Both the position numbers and the translations under genes were made by a program. A DNA stretch of 14,896 bases from positions 1-14,896 of the forward strand of contig DMAT01000213.1 of NCBI GenBank assembly GCA_003451635.1, read 5' to 3'. Under the pieces are notes generated by a model that saw only the letters and a program-made list of their open reading frames with translations, did no database searches and was not told the origin of the DNA. How positions within the stretch are numbered: position 1 is the stretch's first letter; each line of letters begins with the position of its first letter. This document shows positions 7,371 to 13,077 of this stretch, piece by piece. Source of the stretch: Syntrophus sp. (in: bacteria). Its GTDB lineage: Bacteria; Desulfobacterota; Syntrophia; Syntrophales; UBA8958.

Positions 7371-7682
7371 ATGAAGGAAGACCCGAAAGAATCAGTTATT
7401 GAGGGCAATTTCCATTTTCCCTCCGACGATCCGATCTACGAAATCCATTTCCCTCAGCACCCGGTTGTCCCAGGCAGTCTTATCGTCCATGCCTTCCTGC
7501 GGGCCTTGGAGGAAGGAGGCCTGCCCATTGATGGCCTCTACATTGAAAAATTTTCGTTCCGGGAGTTTCTCTCCCCGGGGACGTACCAGTTTAAAATAGA
7601 GCGTCGGGTCGGCGGCATGGAGTGCCGCATAATAAAAGACGGGAAAAAATTCGCCGCAGGGACGCTGAAATATGGAGCTTAA
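7371..7682 (+). CDS. Minimal hotdog-fold FabZ/ApeI-like protein with altered active site
   Basis: A 103-residue single hotdog domain related to 3-hydroxyacyl-ACP dehydratases. The signature reads EIHFPQHPVVPGSLIVHAFL (residues 24-43): His26 aligns with the catalytic His of FabZ (GHFPG), but the position normally Glu or Asp, in the helix after PG-L, is His40. The rest supplies the expected strands (LYIEKFSFREFLSPG and later FKIERR). It is shorter than FabZ (about 145 aa) because the N-terminal LIDR region is missing. GGGAAAGG lies upstream of the ATG. It is the first gene of a six-gene overlapping operon and overlaps the SDR gene by 11 bp. It may be a structural partner of the second hotdog protein (10649-11119), which retains the Glu. 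A thioesterase or binding role is an alternative. Confidence 0.75.
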   Translation: MKEDPKESVIEGNFHFPSDDPIYEIHFPQHPVVPGSLIVHAFLRALEEGGLPIDGLYIEKFSFREFLSPGTYQFKIERRVGGMECRIIKDGKKFAAGTLKYGA

Positions 7683-8415
7683 ATTTGTCGGGCGGCGAGC
7701 TCTGGTTCTGGGCGGGACATGCGATCTGGCCATTACCCTGGCCAAGATTATGATCGGATCGTCAATTCTTCCGATCCTGACCTACCGGGATGAAGAGGGA
7801 CGGAATTCAATCCGGCAGTCCCTTGGGCAATGGGGAAATAAATTTGAAACATCATTCATCAAACTTGGCGACAATAAGTCGCTCGAACGGCTTTTTTCCG
7901 GCGAGGCGGCCGATATCGACTTCCTGGTGGATTTTGCACAGGGTGATTACGAGGTCTTTGTCGCCGCCGCGAATGAAGATGAAGTTCATAGCTACTTTGC
8001 CGAAAACGTGGCCTTCCGGGCAGAAGTCCTGAAGAAGGCAGCAAGGGTAATGCTAAAGAAAAAAAATGGGCGAATGGTCTTTGTATCCTCGGCGGCGGCT
8101 GTACGGGCGAACCCGGGGCAGGGCTTTTATGCGGCGGCGAAACTGGCCTCGGAGCAGCTATACAAGAATATCGGGATAGAACTCGGCCGGCGCGGGATCA
8201 CCTCGGTCACGCTCAGGCCCGGATATATTGATGCCGGCCGGGGCGGACGGTTTCTCCGGGAACGGGGCGATGAGCTTCTCAAAAGAATTCCCGTTGGGAG
8301 GCCGCTCAGCAGCTCCGAAGTGGCCGGGATGATTATGTTCCTGCTGAGTGAGACAGCTCAAGGCATAAACGCGACCGAAATAATTATGGATGGAGGGCTT
8401 ACTCAATCAAAATGA
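7672..8415 (+). CDS. SDR-family 3-oxoacyl-ACP reductase (FabG-like)
   Basis: A 247-residue short-chain dehydrogenase/reductase that in this setting would reduce the 3-ketoacyl-ACP formed by the ketosynthase at 9444. The catalytic set is intact: Asn112 (AENVAF), Ser140 in FVSSAAA, Tyr153 and Lys157 (YAAAK), with the normal Ser-Tyr spacing. The C-terminal part (TLRPGYIDAG and later IIMDGGLTQ) is classical SDR. Unusual is the cofactor loop: LGGTCDLA (residues 13-20) replaces TGxxxGIG, and VDFAQGD (86-92) replaces the NNAG motif. It starts inside the preceding gene and ends in an ATGA overlap with the ACP gene. NADH versus NADPH preference is not clear from the sequence. Confidence 0.85.
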   Translation: MELKFVGRRALVLGGTCDLAITLAKIMIGSSILPILTYRDEEGRNSIRQSLGQWGNKFETSFIKLGDNKSLERLFSGEAADIDFLVDFAQGDYEVFVAAANEDEVHSYFAENVAFRAEVLKKAARVMLKKKNGRMVFVSSAAAVRANPGQGFYAAAKLASEQLYKNIGIELGRRGITSVTLRPGYIDAGRGGRFLRERGDELLKRIPVGRPLSSSEVAGMIMFLLSETAQGINATEIIMDGGLTQSK

Positions 8416-8828
8416 ACCACCAGCATAGTGATGCACTTGAAAAGATCAGGGCGATGCTCGAAGAGATACTCGATCTGGAAGGGAAGGAAATCTCGGAGGG
8501 GACATATCTTTATCGCGACCTGGGCGCCGAATCTATGGACCTGCTGGAACTCGCGGTTGCCCTCAACCAGGGCTTCGGGGTCAAGGTGCAGGATGAGCAC
8601 GTATTTCTCTGGAGGCTCAGGTTCTATCTGGTCGAGGCCCGGAAAAACGGCACCGATGCCCTTTCACACCTTGCCGGGAAATACCCGTTCCTTGATTCCG
8701 GGAGGATAGCCGAGATACTTGACGACCTCGATGAAGGTCCCGTACTCAAGGTGAAGGACATCATCAGTTATGTGGAATACCAGGCCGGTATAATAGCGGG
8801 CGGACGGGCCGATGGCTTATCTGGATGA
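8412..8828 (+). CDS. Long acyl carrier protein (138 aa)
   Basis: A carrier protein with helix I (DALEKIRAMLEEILDL), the phosphopantetheine site DLGAESMDLLELAVAL (Ser41 the attachment residue; the usual DSL is ESM here), and a C-terminal helix (VLKVKDIISYVEYQ). Ordinary ACPs have about 80 residues; here roughly 45 extra residues sit between helix II and the last helix (about residues 66-110), with aromatic and basic character at first (LWRLRFYLVEARK) and an acidic end (EILDDLDEGP). It starts at an ATGA overlap with the SDR gene and overlaps the nitroreductase gene by 17 bp. It is presumably the tether for intermediates passed between the ketosynthase, reductase and hotdog proteins of this operon. 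I recall similar long ACPs in other bacterial type II clusters, not verified. Confidence 0.82.
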   Translation: MNHQHSDALEKIRAMLEEILDLEGKEISEGTYLYRDLGAESMDLLELAVALNQGFGVKVQDEHVFLWRLRFYLVEARKNGTDALSHLAGKYPFLDSGRIAEILDDLDEGPVLKVKDIISYVEYQAGIIAGGRADGLSG

Positions 8829-9444
8829 ACTTATATTCCGCAGGCGGAGTGTCAGGAAATTCAAGCCTGATCCGCCGCCGGTGGAATGGATCGAAAATAT
8901 GGTACTCTGCGGCGCCCGGTCGCCTTCCCCCCGTAACAGCCAGCCCGTCCGGTTTATCCGTCTTGAATCGGCCCAGCCCAGGGAGCGGCTCCACGACGCA
9001 ATGAACGAAGGGCGACGGCGCCTGCTGTCGCAAATCGAACAGGCGGGTGGGGCAAAGAAACTCAGGAACTATGTGAACAGCTATTTCAGATTCTCCGAAT
9101 TTATGTTCGAGGCGCCTGTCATCATGTGCCTCGGGACATCGGATGAGGGGAATGACCGGGAAAACACCCGGCAAGGCGGGGCGGAAATCGATGAACCCGG
9201 CCGCAGGAGGAGAGACCTGGACATCACGGTGGGCCTGGCGGCCAAGGGCTATCTGCTAAAAGGTGAAGAGCTGGGGCTGGCATCCTGTATCCTGACCGCG
9301 CCCCTGCTTTATATAAGTAGGCCGGAATATGTATTGGGTCTCGATGGCTTAGACATCAGGTGCTTTATCGTATCGGGCTGGAGAGCTGAAGACCCTCCGC
9401 CCCTGGAAAGAAAATCCAGTGCCGAAATCTATCGGGTATTGTAA
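8812..9444 (+). CDS. Nitroreductase-family FMN oxidoreductase
   Basis: A 210-residue flavoprotein of the nitroreductase fold. FMN-binding features are RRRSVRKFKPD (residues 10-20), SPSPRNSQPVRF (37-48, the family's APS-x-N-xQPWRF region), and the helix GLAAKGYLLKGEELGLASCI near the C-terminus. A charged segment around residues 104-130, rich in Asp/Glu/Arg/Gly, is not typical. The start lies inside the ACP gene, with GGACGGG just upstream; the stop TAA shares its last A with the ATG of the ketosynthase gene (TAATG). Within a fatty-acid/polyketide-like operon it may be an enoyl or other double-bond reductase, or a tailoring oxidase; no such activity can be read directly from the sequence. Confidence 0.82.
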   Translation: MAYLDELIFRRRSVRKFKPDPPPVEWIENMVLCGARSPSPRNSQPVRFIRLESAQPRERLHDAMNEGRRRLLSQIEQAGGAKKLRNYVNSYFRFSEFMFEAPVIMCLGTSDEGNDRENTRQGGAEIDEPGRRRRDLDITVGLAAKGYLLKGEELGLASCILTAPLLYISRPEYVLGLDGLDIRCFIVSGWRAEDPPPLERKSSAEIYRVL

Positions 9445-10652
9445 TGGGACGACGGGTAGTCATAACCTCTTTTGGCATTGTTTCCTCACTCGGTTCATCA
9501 GAAGAAGTTATCCTGGAGAGCTTCCGTGCCGGGAGGACTGCATTCGCTTTGTCCACCTTTTATCCGGAACTGCCCGTCTGCCCGGTTGAGGGGTTCAACG
9601 TCCGGTATTATACGGGTCCCTGCAAGGAACTAAGATACCTGAACCGAGGGGCTCAGTTCTCCGTAGCCTCCGCTCTGGCTGCGATTAAACATTCCGGCCT
9701 CGGGAAGGACTGTCTGGCTAAGGCGGGCCTGTTTGTCGGGGCTGCCCCGAACCTCGACATCGGCGGGGAGTTCCCCGAAATACACGACGGGAAGATGGAT
9801 AGGGACGATCTCCAGGCTCTCTGGATACTGAGGTTTCTCCCCAATACAGCGGCATCCCTTATTTCCAGGCTGACCGGGATCAGGGGGGAAAACATGACCG
9901 TCTGCACAGCCTGCGCCGCCACGCTGCAAGCAATCGGCGAGGCATTCACCCGCATCAAAGCAGGCCGGCTCGATCTAGCCCTGGCTGGCGGCGGCAATTC
10001 CAGTCTCAGTCCGGGCGGCCTGCTGGCCTACAAAAAGCTGGGAGCTCTATACAGCGGCGAAAAGGGACCGGCCTTGGCCATGCGCCCCTTCGACAGTGAA
10101 CGCGGCGGCTTTGTGGCGGGTGAGGGGGGGGGCTTTTTTGTTCTGGAAGAGCTTGAGCGCGCCCGCGAACGCGGCGCCCATATATATGCAGAGATCTGTG
10201 GTTACGGCTGTTCGCTTGATGCGTTCGGGATGGTTGCCCCGGCACCAGACGGGGAAAGCGGGCGCGCCGCCGTCCTTAGCGCCCTTGGGGAAGCAAAAAT
10301 CACGGGCAGCGAGATCGGCCTGATCAGCTCCCATGGGACAAGCACAATCCTCAACGATGAGGCGGAAAAACTGATCATTGAGAGTATCCAGGGCGCTGGC
10401 CGGCCGCCCGTCATCGCCCTGAAGTCCTGGACAGGGCATTGCGCGGCGGCATGCGGGGCAGTGGAGCTGGCGCTTTCGATCATCCTGATGAAAAACTCCC
10501 TGCTTCCGGAGATCAGGAACCTAAGAGAGCCGTGCAGTAATAAAATAGATTTCATCAGAGAACCGCGAACGGCATCTTTTTCGAGCATCCTGATTGAGAA
10601 TTTCGGCTTCGGAGGGCAGAACTGCGCCCTTGTCCTGAGAGGACCTGAATGA
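9444..10652 (+). CDS. FabF-type beta-ketoacyl-ACP synthase
   Basis: A 402-residue condensing enzyme that would extend an acyl chain with malonyl-ACP. The catalytic residues are complete: Cys157 in VCTACAATLQAIG, His297 in SSHGTST, Lys327 and His332 in ALKSWTGHCAAACG. The FabF landmarks RPFDSERGGFVAGEG, MVAPAPDGE and NFGFGGQN are also in place, so it is an active-type KS, not a chain-length factor. The N-terminus MGRRVVITSFGIVSSLGSS is standard. It overlaps the nitroreductase gene by 1 bp and the second hotdog gene by 4 bp (ATGA). No chain-length-factor partner, malonyl transferase or loading enzyme lies in the window, so these would come from elsewhere, such as housekeeping FAS. Confidence 0.9.
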   Translation: MGRRVVITSFGIVSSLGSSEEVILESFRAGRTAFALSTFYPELPVCPVEGFNVRYYTGPCKELRYLNRGAQFSVASALAAIKHSGLGKDCLAKAGLFVGAAPNLDIGGEFPEIHDGKMDRDDLQALWILRFLPNTAASLISRLTGIRGENMTVCTACAATLQAIGEAFTRIKAGRLDLALAGGGNSSLSPGGLLAYKKLGALYSGEKGPALAMRPFDSERGGFVAGEGGGFFVLEELERARERGAHIYAEICGYGCSLDAFGMVAPAPDGESGRAAVLSALGEAKITGSEIGLISSHGTSTILNDEAEKLIIESIQGAGRPPVIALKSWTGHCAAACGAVELALSIILMKNSLLPEIRNLREPCSNKIDFIREPRTASFSSILIENFGFGGQNCALVLRGPE

Positions 10653-11119
10653 AGGATCCTGGAATTACCATTTGTTCCGGGATGAGCGGTTTCGTCTTAA
10701 TAGACAGAATCATCGAAATCGGACCGGACAAGATAATGGCAGGCAAGGCGATGAAACGGGCTCCAATCTTTTCCGGCATCGAAGCGCTGGCCCAGGCGGG
10801 TGCGCTGCATACCCGCTATCTAAATGATTTTGACAGGCATGCATTCCTTCTGAAGATACAACGGTGCTCGCTGCCGCCCGGCCGCGAACTTGATGGAGAG
10901 TTCCTGATCAGGGGAGTATTGGCGGGCCGGAGCGCGGCATCCTTTTTATACCGTCTGTGCCTGGAAAAAAACGGGTGGCCGGCAATGGAGGGTGAATTCC
11001 TTATCGGCACCGTTGCATACGATTTCCGGTTCCCGAGGGGAATTCTGGAAAAGCGCTACCGGGATCTATTTGCGTGCTTGATCGATACAAAACCCCTGCC
11101 ATCGCGAATGTTGCCATAG
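10649..11119 (+). CDS. FabZ-like hotdog protein lacking the catalytic-His loop
   Basis: 156 residues aligning by eye with FabZ. GFVLIDRIIEIGPDKIMAGK (14-33) matches the FabZ N-terminus, and SGIEALAQAGAL (42-53) matches the helix with the catalytic Glu (here Glu45). The segment that should lie between them, about 15 residues with the GHFPGHPVMPG motif, is deleted, and there is no His before residue 54. The rest of the fold (FLLKIQRCSLPPGRELDGEF and the following strands) is recognisable, with a C-terminal extension. It is the last gene of the operon, starting in an ATGA overlap with the KS gene. In FabZ dimers the His of one subunit works with the Glu of the other, so this protein could complete a site with the product of 7371-7682. 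A non-catalytic role is also possible. Confidence 0.72.
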   Translation: MKDPGITICSGMSGFVLIDRIIEIGPDKIMAGKAMKRAPIFSGIEALAQAGALHTRYLNDFDRHAFLLKIQRCSLPPGRELDGEFLIRGVLAGRSAASFLYRLCLEKNGWPAMEGEFLIGTVAYDFRFPRGILEKRYRDLFACLIDTKPLPSRMLP

Positions 11120-11179
11120 TGTAGCGTATTACGGGAGCCGACAAACGTCCTGGCCCGGGCTGGCATTGATCACAACAAC

Positions 11180-11228
11180 GCCCTCGTATGACTTTCGACA
11201 GCCGGGCAGCGGGAATTCGTATGAGGGC
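11180..11228 (+). other. Stem-loop with 12-bp stem, two G-U pairs
   Basis: GCCCTCGTATGA (11180-11191) pairs fully with TCGTATGAGGGC (11217-11228) across a 25-nt loop. Ten pairs are Watson-Crick and two are G-U. Both wobbles work only if the plus strand is the RNA; on the minus strand they would be A-C mismatches. Confidence 0.45.
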
Positions 11229-11513
11229 CGGTCAGAAGGTCGTAAGCAGCGGCTTCCCGTGCAACACTGCATTTGTTGTATTTCCACACAAGCGCCGTTT
11301 CCCCTTGCCAGGCTTATGATACACCACTACTCCCCATTCGTACTCCGTGTTATGGCGCAACATCCCTGGATTCTTCTCCTTAGCCTCAATCGCTCACCCG
11401 TGGCAAGGCATCTCAAATAAATAATTATTACCGCATGTTATCTAAATATTGCCGGTGAATCGCTATCATGGCATGCTTATTGGAGTAAGCTGTCTGCATT
11501 ACCTACCTCTGGG

Positions 11514-11587
11514 CGGGATTGATTTAAGGAAGGGGGCGTAAATCTAATGGAAATTTAGATTATGCACCCCTTCCTTAATCGATCTCG
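11514..11587 (+). other. Long 74-nt hairpin, candidate structured RNA or palindromic element
   Basis: Hand pairing gives about 32 base pairs with a 7-nt loop (11548-11554) and three single-base bulges (11525, 11542, 11566). The core arms are AAGGAAGGGG and CCCCTTCCTT, with outer arms CGGGATTGAT and ATCGATCTCG. The three non-Watson-Crick positions (11516-11585, 11520-11581, 11538-11563) are all G-U in plus-strand RNA. No T-run follows, so a simple intrinsic terminator is unlikely. It could instead be a decayed miniature inverted-repeat element. Confidence 0.55.
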
Positions 11588-11652
11588 GCCGGATGTTTAT
11601 GGTTTGTTAATCATCAAGCAACGGATCTTGAGGGATTTATCAGGGAGGATTT

Positions 11653-11955
11653 ATGGCTAACGTGAGCAGACAGTATGAATGTGCCTTACCTTACTGCGTA
11701 GGTAAAAAGATGGATAGAACAACGATGAGATGGATGATCTGCATCTCTGTCATCAGCATAATCTTAAGTTTCTTGTTAACAACCGGGATCAACGCCGTGT
11801 CGGACTGGAACAGCATGTTGTATGGTTATGAAAATTCAGCATATCGTACCGTTGTTATTGAAAAACACTACCAGGCACCGCAAGGAGATGGTTGGCGAGG
11901 AGGGACAAGCTATTATAATCAAGCCCCGAGACAATTAGGGTATCAACTTCCGTAG
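11653..11955 (+). CDS. Small membrane-anchored hypothetical protein (100 aa)
   Basis: The product has a single hydrophobic segment at about residues 27-46 (RWMICISVISIILSFLLTTG) preceded by basic residues, fitting a signal anchor with the C-terminal half outside the cytoplasm. That half is Tyr/Gly/Gln-rich and polar (YQAPQGDGWRGGTSYYNQAP). GGGAGGATTT directly before the ATG is an excellent ribosome site and fixes the start at 11653, although a second ATG at codon 20 would leave a more typical signal sequence. I recognise no family. It lies downstream of the large hairpin and 135 bp upstream of the probable kinase start; shared transcription is possible. Confidence 0.6.
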   Translation: MANVSRQYECALPYCVGKKMDRTTMRWMICISVISIILSFLLTTGINAVSDWNSMLYGYENSAYRTVVIEKHYQAPQGDGWRGGTSYYNQAPRQLGYQLP

Positions 11956-12076
11956 ATCACAAATACTAATAGCAGCGTGGATATTTATATCATCCGGGGT
12001 GAATGAGAACAACGCCTGGACTTAGGCGCGATGATGATAATGTTCATCTGTCAGCTTTTGAAGTCCCGATGGAAAC

Positions 12077-12084
12077 AAGGAGGG
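12077..12084 (+). promoter_or_regulatory. Ribosome-binding site supporting a TTG start for the kinase
   Basis: AAGGAGGG lies 6 nt before an in-frame TTG at 12091. The ATG codons further upstream in the same frame (from 12031) have no comparable site, so this element decides the start. Confidence 0.6.
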
Positions 12085-12090
12085 AAGCGT

Positions 12091-12915
12091 TTGCTGGGTA
12101 TCGATAAAATACCGGTTGTCAGGGATGGCGAAAGAACTCACATGTGCGATGAGGGGCTGTATATTAAAAACAACAGCAACCGCGAACGAATGGAGGAAAT
12201 AATCCGGGCGCACAAGCTTGAGTCGCTAGGGGTGCTGGCCGGCGGGATTGCCCATGATTTTAATAATCTAATGGCCATTGTGATGGGCTATATTTATCTT
12301 GCCCTTATCGATCTGTCTCCTGAACATGCATCACGGCAGCTGCTTTTAGGCGCCATCAGCAGTATTGAGCAGACAAAAGATCTGACCAGCAGGCTAATCA
12401 CATTTTCCCAAGGTGGGGCGCCCCATAGGAAAATATCGAATATTCCGGAAATAATCCAAAAGGCCGTATCCCATGCCCTGAAGAGTGCGGACATCGGCGT
12501 GGATTTCGATTTCACGGATGATATTTGGTCTGCCGAGGTAGACGAATATCAGATTAGGCAGTGTTTCCACAATATAACCACAAATGCCGTGGAGGCCATG
12601 CCGGAAGGAGGAAAACTGACGATTAGTACCGTAAACACACTGCTAAATGATGATCAAGGTCTTGATCTAAAGGAAGGGGCGTATCTCAAAATCACCTTTG
12701 CCGATGAGGGGATCGGCATTCCCGAGGAAAGCCTGGGCAAGGTTTTTGATCCCTATTTTACGACAAAGGAGATGGGGTCTCATAAGGGGGTGGGATTGGG
12801 ATTGGCCGTCTGTTATTCCGTTCTGAGGAAGCATGACGGCTATATCACGGTTGAATCTCAACAAGGGGAAGGAACTACCTTTATCCTTTACCTTCCGGCA
12901 CGGATGGACTTGTGA
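12091..12915 (+). CDS. Sensor-less histidine kinase (HisKA + HATPase)
   Basis: A cytoplasmic two-component kinase core of about 274 residues. The H-box is KLESLGVLAGGIAHDFNNLM, with the phospho-accepting His at about residue 55 from the TTG start. The ATP-binding domain follows with the N-box HNITTNAVEAMPEGG, G1 DEGIGIPEE, F-box FDPYFTTKE and G2 GVGLGLAV. This GGIAHDFNN subtype normally sits at the C-terminus of PAS-containing kinases, often followed by a receiver domain. Here no sensor, membrane segment or receiver is present; only a short linker-like N-terminus (GLYIKNNSNRERMEEIIRA) remains. The frame is open back to 12031, but the strong AAGGAGGG favours 12091. No response regulator gene is nearby. 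It may get its signal from a partner protein, or be a truncated remnant. Confidence 0.85.
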   Translation: MLGIDKIPVVRDGERTHMCDEGLYIKNNSNRERMEEIIRAHKLESLGVLAGGIAHDFNNLMAIVMGYIYLALIDLSPEHASRQLLLGAISSIEQTKDLTSRLITFSQGGAPHRKISNIPEIIQKAVSHALKSADIGVDFDFTDDIWSAEVDEYQIRQCFHNITTNAVEAMPEGGKLTISTVNTLLNDDQGLDLKEGAYLKITFADEGIGIPEESLGKVFDPYFTTKEMGSHKGVGLGLAVCYSVLRKHDGYITVESQQGEGTTFILYLPARMDL

Positions 12916-13077
12916 TGGTCAGTCCTTGATAAGGTATTGCTTTTGACGGTTCGGGGTATATGGGGGATGTTTTTGCCTGTCAAAGGATCTTTTGCAATAC
13001 TGGAAATTGTAAAAGTTGAAAGATGGATAATTAATCAACGGAAGATGATGATAATTGCACCCTAAAGGCTTAACTAA

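Larger units (their letters stand above)
11120..11652. other. 533-bp intergenic region with stem-loops, no confident gene
   Basis: It follows the six-gene operon and precedes a small membrane protein gene. It contains two stem-loops (11180-11228 and 11514-11587, listed separately). An 84-codon plus-strand frame (11166-11420) and a 43-codon minus-strand frame (11232-11363, with AAGGAG 12 nt upstream) have no recognisable homology. A sequence resembling a sigma54 site, TGGCATG-N4-TTGGA (11469-11484), lies 30 bp before the larger hairpin but has GG in place of the -12 GC, so it is only a weak candidate. Confidence 0.5.

Noticed and set aside
11232..11363. 43-codon minus-strand frame with AAGGAG upstream
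   Set aside because: The ribosome-site spacing (12 nt) is long, the product is not recognised, and the length is within chance; it was noted only in the intergenic entry.
11166..11420. 84-codon plus-strand frame after the second hotdog gene
   Set aside because: It overlaps the stem-loop, lacks a ribosome site and shows no domain; composition looks like non-coding sequence.
11469..11484. Sigma54-like sequence before the large hairpin
   Set aside because: The essential -12 GC is GG here, so it is not reported as a promoter.
11514..11587. Hairpin as an intrinsic terminator
   Set aside because: No T-run follows the stem, and the stem is much longer than usual for a terminator.
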